Below, one piece after another: positions 33,172 through 42,048 of a stretch of DNA of 64,000 nt (position 1 is its first letter; each line of letters begins with the position of its first letter). Under the pieces are notes generated by a model. The model was not told where the DNA came from, ran no database searches, and was given only the letters and a program-made list of their open reading frames with translations. Position numbers and translations under genes: made by a program. Source of the DNA: Blautia sp. (GTDB lineage Bacteria; Bacillota; Clostridia; Lachnospirales; Lachnospiraceae); the NCBI GenBank assembly GCA_021772055.1, contig JAETNR010000021.1, forward strand, positions 1 through 64,000, given 5' to 3'.

Positions 33172-34413
33172 ATGCAGTTTTATGATTTTAAAGAAATAGA
33201 GGAACGGGTGATCCTGGTAGGGGTACAGGCAGATGACAATGAGGACACCTTCGAATCCCTTCTGGAGCTTGAAGAGCTTGCCCGGACAGCCGGAGCTGTT
33301 ACTGTGGGAAAAATCATACAGAATCGGGAAGCTGTACATCCCGGAACCTATATTGGCAAAGGAAAGATCGAAGAGGTGCGTGCTCTTGCTCTTGCGTTGG
33401 ACGCCAATGGAGTCATCTGCGATGATGAGCTGTCTCCTGCACAGATGAACAATCTGGAACGGGAACTGGAATGCAAGGTGATGGACAGGACGCTTCTGAT
33501 CCTGGACATCTTTGCAAAAAGGGCAGTGACAAGTGAAGGCAAGATTCAGGTGGAGCTTGCACAGCTTCGCTACCGTTCTGCCCGCCTGGTGGGGCTTCGG
33601 GAGTCCCTGTCACGTCTCGGAGGCGGAATCGGAACCAGAGGGCCCGGGGAGAAGAAGCTGGAGACTGACAGGCGCCTCATCAGAAGCCGGATCACCAGCC
33701 TGAAAGAGGAGCTTGTTCAGGTGGAGAAGCACCGTGACCTGATCCGTTCAAGGAGAGCGGCAGGAAACGTAAAGACAGCCGCTATTGTGGGATACACCAA
33801 TGCAGGGAAGTCCACTTTGCTGAATACCCTCACGGGTGCCGATGTGCTTTCTGAGGACAAGCTGTTTGCAACGCTGGATCCTACCACACGATTGATGAAT
33901 CTTCCTGACGGGCAGCAGATACTGCTGACGGATACCGTTGGTTTTATCCGCAAGCTTCCCCATCATCTGGTGGAGGCGTTTAAAAGTACCCTGGAAGAAG
34001 CAAAATATGCGGATTATATCATTCACGTGGTGGATGCGTCCAATCCACAGGCAGAGATGCAGATGCATGTGGTGTATGAAACCCTGCAGCAGCTGGGTGC
34101 AGCGGGAAAGAAAGTGATTACTCTTCTGAATAAGCAGGATCTGGTTTCCGGAGAGTCGATCCGGGACTTCCGTGGGGATTATACCATAAAAATTTCTGCC
34201 AGAACGGGAGAAGGGCTGGATGAGCTTGGAAACCTTCTCTCCAGGCTTTTAAGTGAGGACCAGATCTATATTGAGCGCCTGTTTCCTTATCAGGAAGCCG
34301 GAAAAATCCAGCTGATCCGGGAATACGGACAGCTTCTTTCGGAAGAGTATACGGAGAACGGAATCGCAGTGAAAGCAAGGGTTCCCATGGAGATTTATCC
34401 AAGAGTTTATTAG
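33172..34413 (+). CDS. hflX: Ribosome-rescue GTPase HflX
   Basis: The 413-aa protein has the HflX N-terminal domain (VHPGTYIGKGKIEEVR and DDELSPAQMNNLE), the glycine-rich linker GGGIGTRGPGEKKLETDRR, and the GTPase domain with G1 GYTNAGKSTLL, G3 DTVGFI and G4 NKQD. HflX splits stalled 70S ribosomes after stress. ATG 33172 is chosen because AAGGA is 7 nt upstream; GTG 33166 is too close to that site. It is the last gene of the run before the nrdD promoter. Confidence 0.95.
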   Translation: MQFYDFKEIEERVILVGVQADDNEDTFESLLELEELARTAGAVTVGKIIQNREAVHPGTYIGKGKIEEVRALALALDANGVICDDELSPAQMNNLERELECKVMDRTLLILDIFAKRAVTSEGKIQVELAQLRYRSARLVGLRESLSRLGGGIGTRGPGEKKLETDRRLIRSRITSLKEELVQVEKHRDLIRSRRAAGNVKTAAIVGYTNAGKSTLLNTLTGADVLSEDKLFATLDPTTRLMNLPDGQQILLTDTVGFIRKLPHHLVEAFKSTLEEAKYADYIIHVVDASNPQAEMQMHVVYETLQQLGAAGKKVITLLNKQDLVSGESIRDFRGDYTIKISARTGEGLDELGNLLSRLLSEDQIYIERLFPYQEAGKIQLIREYGQLLSEEYTENGIAVKARVPMEIYPRVY

Positions 34414-34429
34414 TTTTATTATTTTAGTC

Positions 34430-34458
34430 TTGACAAACACTATATTATGTGCTATAGA
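34430..34458 (+). promoter_or_regulatory. nrdD promoter P1
   Basis: TTGACA (34430-34435), a 17-nt spacer, and TATAGA (34453-34458). The spacer is exactly filled by NrdR box 1, so NrdR binding would block RNA polymerase. Confidence 0.8.
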
Positions 34459-34483
34459 AGAAAAACAGCACAAGATATGGTGT
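34437..34483. promoter_or_regulatory. Pair of NrdR boxes
   Basis: Box 1 ACACTATATTATGTGC (34437-34452) and box 2 GCACAAGATATGGTGT (34468-34483) each match 13 of 16 positions of the NrdR consensus acaCwAwATaTwGTgt. They start 31 bp apart, the three-helical-turn spacing known for NrdR box pairs. NrdR is the ATP/dATP-sensing repressor of ribonucleotide reductase genes. Confidence 0.82.
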
Positions 34484-34492
34484 TTTTTGCTA

Positions 34493-34521
34493 TTGACGGA
34501 ACAGAGAGAGTTTGGTACAAT
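34493..34521 (+). promoter_or_regulatory. nrdD promoter P2
   Basis: TTGACG (34493-34498), a 17-nt spacer, and TACAAT (34516-34521), just downstream of the NrdR boxes. It may give a basal or differently regulated transcript. Confidence 0.6.
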
Positions 34522-34566
34522 GGGTCTACAGCTTTAAAAGTACAAGGAAGTAGAGGGAGGCATTTC

Positions 34567-36933
34567 ATGTTTCAGGTAGTAAAGCGTGATGGAGAGATCG
34601 CTGATTTTTCTATGGGGAAAATTACAGCAGCAATTGATAAAGCCTTTGTTGCAAAAGATAAGTGTTACAGTAAGGATATGGTAGATCTTCTGGGACTTCG
34701 GGTAACAGCAGACTTTCAAAATAAGATCAGGGATAACCGGATTACAGTGGAAGATATTCAGGACAGCGTGGAGAACGTACTGATCCAGGCCGGATACGCA
34801 GATGTGGCCAAGGCGTACATCCTTTACCGCAAACAGCGCGAGAAGGTGCGTAATATGAAGTCTACCATTCTGGATTATAAAGAAATCGTCAATAGCTATG
34901 TGAAGGTGGAGGACTGGCGTGTAAAAGAGAATTCCACAGTTACCTATTCTGTTGGCGGTCTTATTTTGAGCAATTCCGGAGCGGTTACGGCGAATTACTG
35001 GCTGTCCGAGATTTATGATAATGAGATTGCAGATGCTCACAGAAATGCGGATATCCATATTCATGACCTTTCCATGCTTACCGGATATTGTGCAGGATGG
35101 TCTTTAAAGCAGCTGATCCAGGAAGGACTTGGAGGGATTGAAGGGAAGATTACGTCTTCTCCGGCCAGGCATTTAAGCGTGCTTTGCAATCAGATGGTAA
35201 ACTTTTTGGGAATCATGCAGAACGAATGGGCGGGTGCACAGGCATTTTCTTCCTTTGACACCTATCTGGCACCTTTTGTGAAGGCGGATCATCTTACTTA
35301 TCCGGAAGTAAAGAAATGTATCGAATCTTTTATTTATGGAGTGAATACCCCCAGCCGTTGGGGTACCCAGGCGCCGTTTTCCAATATTACCCTGGACTGG
35401 ACAGTTCCGGATGACCTTGCAGAGCTTCCGGCTATCGTTGGCGGCAGGGAAATGGATTTTAAATATAAAGACTGTAAGAAAGAAATGGATATGATCAATA
35501 AGGCGTTTATTGAGACCATGATTGAGGGAGATGCCAATGGGCGAGGATTCCAGTATCCGATTCCTACCTATTCGATCACAAAAGAATTTGACTGGTCTGA
35601 CACAGAGAATAACCGCCTGCTGTTTGAAATGACTGCGAAATATGGCACACCCTATTTCTCCAATTACATTAACAGCGATATGAAGCCCAGCGATATCCGC
35701 AGTATGTGCTGCCGTCTCCGCCTGGATCTCCGGGAACTGCGCAAGAAGAGCGGCGGGTTCTTTGGTTCCGGCGAGAGCACAGGTTCTGTAGGCGTGGTTA
35801 CGATCAACATGCCGAGAATTGCCTATCTTTCCAAGACACCGGAAGAGTTTTACCGCAGGCTGGATCACATGATGGATATTGCAGCCAGGTCTCTGCATAT
35901 TAAGAGAGAGGTGATCAGCAGGCTTCTTGAGGAAGGATTATATCCGTATACCAAGAGATACCTTGGAAGTTTTGGAAACCATTTTTCCACCATTGGTCTT
36001 CTGGGAATGAATGAGGCCGGCCTGAATGCATGCTGGCTGGGCTGTGACATGACGGATCCCCGTACACAGCAGTTTACCAAAGAAGTTCTGGAGCATATGC
36101 GCAGCCGCCTTTCCGATTATCAGGAAATGTATGAGGGCGAGCTCTTTAATCTGGAGGCAACTCCTGCGGAGTCTACTGCTTACCGTCTTGCAAAGCATGA
36201 CAGAAACCGCTGGCCGGATATCCGCACTGCGGGAAGCAAGGGAGATACCCCGTATTATACCAACAGCTCTCACCTGCCTGTAGAATTCAGCTCTGATATT
36301 TTTGATGCGCTGGATATTCAGGATGAACTCCAGACGCTTTATACATCCGGTACGGTATTCCACGGATTTATCGGGGAGAAACTTCCGGACTGGAAGGCAG
36401 CCGCTTCTCTTGTGAGAAAGATCGCAGAGAATTATAAACTGCCCTATTATACTATTTCGCCAACCTATTCTGTGTGCCAGGAACACGGATACTTAAGCGG
36501 GGAACATTTCACCTGTCCGAAATGCGGGAAAAAGGCAGAAGTCTACAGCCGTATTACAGGATATTACCGTCCTGTACAGAACTGGAATGACGGAAAGACC
36601 CAGGAGTACAAGAACAGAACTTTGTATGACATTACGTCTTCCACCCTGAAAAAGGTTCATACCAGTGTTATGACTCTTACAGAGGATGATGTGAAGATCA
36701 ATCCTGTGGAAACGCATAAGTATTTGTTTACCACCAGTACCTGTCCGAATTGCAGGATGGCGAAGAAGATGCTGGAGGGAGAAGAACTGGAGATCATCGA
36801 TGCGGAGAAGAATCCGGAGATGGCAAAGCAGTTCGGGGTTATGCAGGCGCCTACGCTGGTGATCACGGACGGAGAACATTTGACAAAATATGTGAATGCA
36901 TCTAATATACAAAGATATGTAGATTCAGAGTAA
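34567..36933 (+). CDS. nrdD: Anaerobic ribonucleoside-triphosphate reductase with fused glutaredoxin-like domain
   Basis: The 788-aa protein from ATG 34567 (GAGGGAGGC upstream) has an N-terminal ATP-cone (MFQVVKRDGEIADFSMGKI), the large class III reductase barrel (DIHIHDLSMLTGYCAGWSL, GVNTPSRWGTQAPF, FGNHFSTIGLLGMNEAGLNA), a zinc-binding CQEHG...CPKCG pair and the glycyl-radical loop SRITGYYRPVQNWNDGK. After about residue 715 a thioredoxin/glutaredoxin-type domain is fused (TSTCPNCRMAKKML with CPNC, and VMQAPTLVI). The enzyme makes dNTPs without oxygen; the fused domain probably supplies electrons. The activating enzyme nrdG is not adjacent. The tandem promoters and NrdR boxes upstream indicate repression by NrdR. 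Confidence 0.93.
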   Translation: MFQVVKRDGEIADFSMGKITAAIDKAFVAKDKCYSKDMVDLLGLRVTADFQNKIRDNRITVEDIQDSVENVLIQAGYADVAKAYILYRKQREKVRNMKSTILDYKEIVNSYVKVEDWRVKENSTVTYSVGGLILSNSGAVTANYWLSEIYDNEIADAHRNADIHIHDLSMLTGYCAGWSLKQLIQEGLGGIEGKITSSPARHLSVLCNQMVNFLGIMQNEWAGAQAFSSFDTYLAPFVKADHLTYPEVKKCIESFIYGVNTPSRWGTQAPFSNITLDWTVPDDLAELPAIVGGREMDFKYKDCKKEMDMINKAFIETMIEGDANGRGFQYPIPTYSITKEFDWSDTENNRLLFEMTAKYGTPYFSNYINSDMKPSDIRSMCCRLRLDLRELRKKSGGFFGSGESTGSVGVVTINMPRIAYLSKTPEEFYRRLDHMMDIAARSLHIKREVISRLLEEGLYPYTKRYLGSFGNHFSTIGLLGMNEAGLNACWLGCDMTDPRTQQFTKEVLEHMRSRLSDYQEMYEGELFNLEATPAESTAYRLAKHDRNRWPDIRTAGSKGDTPYYTNSSHLPVEFSSDIFDALDIQDELQTLYTSGTVFHGFIGEKLPDWKAAASLVRKIAENYKLPYYTISPTYSVCQEHGYLSGEHFTCPKCGKKAEVYSRITGYYRPVQNWNDGKTQEYKNRTLYDITSSTLKKVHTSVMTLTEDDVKINPVETHKYLFTTSTCPNCRMAKKMLEGEELEIIDAEKNPEMAKQFGVMQAPTLVITDGEHLTKYVNASNIQRYVDSE

Positions 36934-36991
36934 CTGTGAAGGTACTGAACAGTTATGATTCAGAAATGTAAGGAAGCAGAGGAAAAGGAAA

Positions 36992-38383
36992 ATGAGCGAG
37001 AATAAAAACATCCCCTATAAAATTTATCTGGAAGAGCAGGAAATGCCGAAAGAATGGTATAACGTACGTGCAGATATGAAAAATAAACCTGCTCCGCTAT
37101 TAAATCCTGCCACCCTGAAACCGATGACAGCAGAAGAACTGGGCGTGGTATTTTGCGATGAGCTGGTAAAGCAGGAACTTGATAATGACAATGCCTATAT
37201 TCCCATTCCGGAGGAAATCCGGAATTTCTATAAGATGTACCGCCCGTCTCCTCTGGTAAGAGCATACTGCCTGGAGGAGAAGCTTCAGACGCCTGCGAAG
37301 ATCTACTATAAATTTGAAGGAAATAACACCAGCGGAAGCCATAAACTGAATTCCGCCATTGCGCAGGCATATTATGCGAAGAAACAGGGCTTAAAGGGTG
37401 TTACCACAGAAACAGGAGCAGGACAGTGGGGCACAGCCCTTTCTATGGCCTGCGCTTACCTGGGACTGGACTGCAGGGTTTATATGGTAAAATGCTCCTA
37501 TGAGCAGAAGCCCTTCCGCAGGGAGGTTATGAGAACCTATGGGGCACAGGTAACCCCCTCTCCTTCGGACACGACCGAAGTGGGAAGGAAGATCCTGGCA
37601 GAGCATCCTGGAACGACAGGAAGCCTTGGATGTGCCATTTCGGAAGCAGTGGAATGTGCAGTAGGCCATGAGGGTTACCGTTATGTACTGGGAAGTGTTT
37701 TAAACCAGGTGCTGCTTCATCAGTCCGTGATCGGCCTGGAGACAAAGGCAGCTCTGGATAAATACGGAGTGAAGGCAGATATGATTATCGGCTGTGCAGG
37801 AGGCGGCTCCAATCTTGGCGGACTGATCTCCCCGTTCATGGGAGAAATGCTCCGGGGAGAAAGAGACTACCAATTTATCGCTGTAGAGCCTGCATCCTGT
37901 CCGAGCCTGACAAGAGGAAAGTATGTATACGATTACTGCGACACAGGCATGGTAACACCCCTTGCCAAGATGTATACGTTAGGAAGCGGATTTATCCCCT
38001 CTGCAAGCCATGCAGGAGGCCTTCGCTATCATGGCATGAGTTCTGTTCTGTCACAGCTTTATGCAGACGGTCTGATGGAGGCGCGTTCCGTAGAGCAGAC
38101 CTCTGTATTTGAGGCAGCGGAAATGTTTGCAAGAGTAGAGGGAATCCTCCCTGCGCCGGAAAGCTCCCATGCAATCCGGGTTGCCATTGACGAAGCAATA
38201 AAATGCAGGGAAACCGGTGAAGAAAAGACGATCGTTTTCGGGCTTACAGGAACCGGATATTTTGATATGTATGCTTATGGAAAATATAATGACGGAGAAA
38301 TGACAGATTACATTCCTACGGATGAAGATCTGAAGGTTGGGTTTGACGGAATCCCCAGGTTTCCGGGAAATGAAATCCTGTAA
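36992..38383 (+). CDS. TrpB2-type tryptophan synthase beta-like PLP enzyme
   Basis: The 463-aa protein has the TrpB2 layout: YKIYLEEQEMPKEWYN at the start, RPSPLVRAYCLEE, the PLP lysine in NTSGSHKLNSAIAQ, TETGAGQWGTALS, and the phosphate loop GCAGGGSNLGG. TrpB2 proteins make tryptophan from indole and serine and often stand alone. No trpA or other trp gene is adjacent, so it may salvage indole or use another substrate. ATG 36992 follows AGAGGAAAAGG. A terminator follows. Confidence 0.9.
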   Translation: MSENKNIPYKIYLEEQEMPKEWYNVRADMKNKPAPLLNPATLKPMTAEELGVVFCDELVKQELDNDNAYIPIPEEIRNFYKMYRPSPLVRAYCLEEKLQTPAKIYYKFEGNNTSGSHKLNSAIAQAYYAKKQGLKGVTTETGAGQWGTALSMACAYLGLDCRVYMVKCSYEQKPFRREVMRTYGAQVTPSPSDTTEVGRKILAEHPGTTGSLGCAISEAVECAVGHEGYRYVLGSVLNQVLLHQSVIGLETKAALDKYGVKADMIIGCAGGGSNLGGLISPFMGEMLRGERDYQFIAVEPASCPSLTRGKYVYDYCDTGMVTPLAKMYTLGSGFIPSASHAGGLRYHGMSSVLSQLYADGLMEARSVEQTSVFEAAEMFARVEGILPAPESSHAIRVAIDEAIKCRETGEEKTIVFGLTGTGYFDMYAYGKYNDGEMTDYIPTDEDLKVGFDGIPRFPGNEIL

Positions 38384-38400
38384 TTGAACATTGTCGTAAA

Positions 38401-38453
38401 AAACTCCCTGTCCTTTGGCTTTCTGCCTGCAAAGCCTTATGGACAGGGAGTTT
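38401..38453. terminator. Bidirectional terminator between convergent genes
   Basis: Perfect 13-bp stem AAACTCCCTGTCC (38401-38413) and GGACAGGGAGTTT (38441-38453), with an inner stem GGCTTT/AAAGCC in the loop. It lies between trpB2 and the convergent acyl-CoA synthetase gene. Confidence 0.8.
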
Positions 38454-38473
38454 GTATGTGAAGATATCTTTGC

Positions 38474-40108
38474 TTATCCCTGGTTCTGAGCTGCTACCAG
38501 GTGGGAAGCGCCATACATTTCACGAAGCTTCGGCTTCTCGATCTTGCCGGTTGCATTTCTCGGAACGTCGGCAAAAATAATCTTGCGGGGACGTTTGTAA
38601 CGGGGCAGTTTTTTGCAGAAGGTATTAATGTCCTCCTCTGTGGTGCACATACCAGGTTTCAGGGAGATGATGGCTGCGGCGATTTCGCCGAGGCGGGGGT
38701 CTGGAAGGCCGATCACTGCAACATCCAGGATGGCATCATTGGTCCGGAGAAAATCTTCAATCTGTACAGGGTAGATATTTTCACCGCCGCTGATAATCAC
38801 GTCCTTCTTTCTGTCTACCAGGAAAATAAAGCCGTCTTCGTCTTCCTGGGCCATATCCCCTGTGTAGAGCCATCCGTCGTGAAGAACTTCTTTTGTGGAT
38901 TTGGGGTCATTGTAATAGCAGACCATAACTCCCGGGCCCTTTACCGCAAGCTCGCCCGGTTCACCCTGCTTTACAGGATTGCCCTTTTCATCAATAATTT
39001 TTGTTTCCCAGCCATAGCCGGCTTTGCCGATGGCGCCTACTTTATGAATGTTTTCCACGCCAAGATGTACGCAGCCCGGTCCTATGGATTCACTGAGACC
39101 GTAGTTGGTGTCATACTGGTGGTGCGGGAAGTATTCCTTCCAGTGCTTAATGAGACTCTGAGGAACCGGCTGCGCGCCGATGTGCATCAGACGCCACTGA
39201 TCAAGCTGATACATGTCAAGCTTGACGGTACCATTATCCAGTGCCAGAAGCAGATCCTGCGCCCAGGGAACAAGAAGCCATACAATGGTGCACTTTTCTT
39301 CGGAAACGGCCCGGAGGATGAACTCCGGATTGGTTCCTTTGAGAAGGACTGCTTTGCCCCCCACCAGAAAGCTTCCGAACCAGTGCATCTTGGCGCCTGT
39401 GTGATAGAGAGGCGGGATACACAGGAACACATCATCCTTTGTCTGGCCGTGATGATGCTGTTCTGTCTGGGCAGCATGAAGCAGTGCACGGTGTGTATGA
39501 AGAATCGCCTTGGGGAAACCGGTGGTTCCTGAGGAAAAATAAATGGCAGCATAATCTTCATCTGTAATATCGATCTTTGGAGAACGGCTGGAGCAGTTAG
39601 CTGTATGCATGGTGTAATCTTCTGCAAAACCGGGACAGCCATCCCCTACATAGTAGAGAAGACGGTGCTTGCCGATTTCGTCAGCCACTTCTTCCACACG
39701 GCCGATGAACTCCGGTCCGAAAACAAGGATATCTACTTCTGCAAGATCCAGGCAGTACTGGATTTCCTCGGCAGAATAGCGGAAATTCAGGGGAACGGCC
39801 AGTGCGCCGGTCTTTAAGATTCCGAAATAAATTGGAAGCCATTCCAGACAGTTCATAAGGAGAATGGCAACCTTATCGCCTTTCTTTACGCCTCTCTCCA
39901 GAAGAAGGTTGGCAAAACGGTTGGCTTTTTCATTAAAAACATTCCAGGTAATTTCACGCCTGTAGTAGGATGCACGTACAGGTTCGATCAGTTCATATTC
40001 CTTCCAGGTGACACGCCGTGTTTCCGGCATCTCCGGATTAATTTCAACAAGACAGACATCGTCGCCGTAGAGACGGCAGTTTTTTTCCAGAATTTCTGTA
40101 ATAGGCAT
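38474..40108 (-). CDS. AMP-dependent acyl-CoA synthetase/ligase
   Basis: The 544-aa protein has the adenylation P-loop AIYFSSGTTGFPKAILHTH, the motif TNYGLSESIG, GWLYTGDMAQEDEDGF and the hinge and catalytic segment DRKKDVIISGGENIYP, ending with Lys in NATGKIEKPKL. It activates a carboxylic acid to the acyl-CoA through an acyl-AMP. The chain length or aromatic nature of the substrate is not clear. Start ATG 40108 follows AAAGGGGAT; the frame extends to 40174 without support. It is divergent from the sodium:solute symporter, which might import its substrate. Confidence 0.88.
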   Translation of the reverse strand: MPITEILEKNCRLYGDDVCLVEINPEMPETRRVTWKEYELIEPVRASYYRREITWNVFNEKANRFANLLLERGVKKGDKVAILLMNCLEWLPIYFGILKTGALAVPLNFRYSAEEIQYCLDLAEVDILVFGPEFIGRVEEVADEIGKHRLLYYVGDGCPGFAEDYTMHTANCSSRSPKIDITDEDYAAIYFSSGTTGFPKAILHTHRALLHAAQTEQHHHGQTKDDVFLCIPPLYHTGAKMHWFGSFLVGGKAVLLKGTNPEFILRAVSEEKCTIVWLLVPWAQDLLLALDNGTVKLDMYQLDQWRLMHIGAQPVPQSLIKHWKEYFPHHQYDTNYGLSESIGPGCVHLGVENIHKVGAIGKAGYGWETKIIDEKGNPVKQGEPGELAVKGPGVMVCYYNDPKSTKEVLHDGWLYTGDMAQEDEDGFIFLVDRKKDVIISGGENIYPVQIEDFLRTNDAILDVAVIGLPDPRLGEIAAAIISLKPGMCTTEEDINTFCKKLPRYKRPRKIIFADVPRNATGKIEKPKLREMYGASHLVAAQNQG

Positions 40109-40346
40109 TGGAATCCCCTTTCTTTTATGCAAAAGGGAGCGCTGGAAATCCGTTTCATGATGTTTGACGGACAACAGAAAAAATTCTGCAATTACGGGAA
40201 CTGCAGAATGGCGCCCTCTTTGGCATTTTTACATTATTCGTGCTTTAACGCGATTAACTATTAAAGTAAATATTACTGGATTTTGAGGGAATTGTCAACT
40301 GTTATTTTGCGGTAAAAAGAAATGAGAAGAAATTGTAGAAAATGTC

Positions 40347-40374
40347 TTGACAAGAAAAAAGGAAATGGTATACT
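40347..40374 (+). promoter_or_regulatory. Promoter of the sodium:solute symporter gene
   Basis: TTGACA (40347-40352), a 16-nt spacer, and TATACT (40369-40374). The leader of about 60 nt ends at ATG 40442. Confidence 0.8.
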
Positions 40375-40441
40375 AAAACAAGTACTTCAACGATTAAAAG
40401 CGTTGCGCTTTAATGTGAGAAAATAAACGGAGGTTTTTATT

Positions 40442-41977
40442 ATGGCTGTAAAACTGATTCTGCTGATCGCATTTTTTCTGATTATGATCGGCGTGGGAGT
40501 TGTGTCCCGTAAGCACGCGTCCAGCGTGGATGGATTTGTACTTGGAGGAAGAAGCGTTGGTCCGTGGCTCACGGCATTTGCTTATGGAACTTCTTATTTT
40601 TCGGCAGTGGTATTTGTAGGTTATGCGGGGCAGTTCGGGTGGAAATACGGCCTGGCATCCACCTGGATCGGGCTTGGCAATGCGATTCTCGGCAGCCTTC
40701 TGGCATGGGTTGTTCTGGGAAGGCGCACAAGGATCATGACCCACCATCTTCAGGCAGCTACCATGCCGGACTTTTTCGGAAAAAGATTTGACAGCAATGC
40801 TCTTCGGATCGCTGCTTCGGGAATTGTTTTTGTATTTTTGATTCCGTATACCGCATCTCTGTATAATGGGCTTTCCAGGCTGTTTGGGATGGCTTTTGAT
40901 ATTCCTTATACAGTCTGCGTTGTTTTGATGGCTACGCTTACGGGTATTTATGTAATCCTGGGAGGATATATGGCAACAGCCATTAATGATTTTATTCAGG
41001 GAATTATTATGCTTGGCGGTATTATTGCAGTCATTGGTGCTGTATTGAACGGGCAGGGAGGCTTTATGGAGGCTGTAGGAAAGCTGGCGGAGCTGAAGAG
41101 CGATGTTTCCGTAACCGCGGGACAGCCGGGAGCCTTTGCTTCCTTCTTTGGACCGGATCCTCTGAACCTTCTGGGTGTAATCATTCTGACTTCCCTGGGA
41201 ACCTGGGGACTGCCTCAGATGGTACATAAGTTTTATACCATTAAGAATGAGAAAGCAGTAAAAACCGGAACGATCATTTCCACCTTCTTTGCAGTGATCA
41301 TTTCCGGAGGATGCTATTTCCTTGGAGGATTCGGAAGGCTTTTTGACGGCCCTTCCGTTTATAATGCAGATGGAAGTATGGCTTATGATGCAGTCATTCC
41401 GGCGATGCTTTCTACCCTGCCGGATGTACTGATCGGCGTGGTGGTGATCCTGGTGCTTTCCGCATCCATGTCCACACTTTCCTCCCTGGTGCTGACGTCC
41501 AGCTCCACCCTGACCCTGGACTTCATCAAAGGAAACCTGGTGAAGGATCTGGATGAGAAAAAGCAGCTTCTGATCATGCGGGTGCTGATCGTGTTCTTTA
41601 TTGTGATTTCTGTTGTACTGGCTCTGGATCCGCCGACCTTTATTGCACAGCTTATGGGCATCTCCTGGGGCGCACTGGCAGGAGCTTTTCTGGCACCGTT
41701 TTTGTACGGGCTTTTCTGGAAAGGAACTACAAAACTGGCTGTATGGGCAAGCTTTATCGCAGGTGTAGGAATTACCGTGGCCAACATGTTTATCAAATTT
41801 ATTGCATCGCCTATTAATGCAGGTGCTGTGGCAATGATTACAGGCCTGATCATCGTTCCGGCAGTGAGCCTGCTCACGCCGAAGATGAAGAGGCAGCAGG
41901 TGGATGAACTGTTCTCCTGCTATGACGAAGAGGTTTATGTAAAACGGAAAGTGGCCTTGCCGGAAAAAGAGAAATAA
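40442..41977 (+). CDS. Sodium:solute symporter (SSS family)
   Basis: The 511-aa protein has about 13 membrane segments and SSS motifs: GFVLGGRSVGPWLTAFAYGTSYFSA split near residues 25-50, then GYAGQFGWKYG, ATMPDFFGKRF, TGIYVILGGYMA and STLSSLVLTSSST, which carries Na2-site Ser residues. It imports a small organic solute with sodium; the solute could be an organic acid, proline-like or pantothenate-like compound. It starts at ATG 40442 after ACGGAGG, has its own promoter, and is divergent from an acyl-CoA synthetase. Confidence 0.9.
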   Translation: MAVKLILLIAFFLIMIGVGVVSRKHASSVDGFVLGGRSVGPWLTAFAYGTSYFSAVVFVGYAGQFGWKYGLASTWIGLGNAILGSLLAWVVLGRRTRIMTHHLQAATMPDFFGKRFDSNALRIAASGIVFVFLIPYTASLYNGLSRLFGMAFDIPYTVCVVLMATLTGIYVILGGYMATAINDFIQGIIMLGGIIAVIGAVLNGQGGFMEAVGKLAELKSDVSVTAGQPGAFASFFGPDPLNLLGVIILTSLGTWGLPQMVHKFYTIKNEKAVKTGTIISTFFAVIISGGCYFLGGFGRLFDGPSVYNADGSMAYDAVIPAMLSTLPDVLIGVVVILVLSASMSTLSSLVLTSSSTLTLDFIKGNLVKDLDEKKQLLIMRVLIVFFIVISVVLALDPPTFIAQLMGISWGALAGAFLAPFLYGLFWKGTTKLAVWASFIAGVGITVANMFIKFIASPINAGAVAMITGLIIVPAVSLLTPKMKRQQVDELFSCYDEEVYVKRKVALPEKEK

Positions 41978-41998
41978 GATTATCTTTCACATGGTATG

Positions 41999-42040
41999 AA
42001 AAAGGATTCAGGAGAGATGGAGCTTTCCTGAATCCTTTTT
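41999..42040. terminator. Bidirectional terminator
   Basis: Perfect 15-bp stem from AAAAAGGATTCAGGA (41999-42013) and TCCTGAATCCTTTTT (42026-42040), between convergent genes. Confidence 0.9.
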
Positions 42041-42048
42041 CTGTCGGG

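Noticed and set aside
38501..39532. 343-aa plus-strand open frame
   Set aside because: It is antisense to the acyl-CoA synthetase and has no start signal or motifs.
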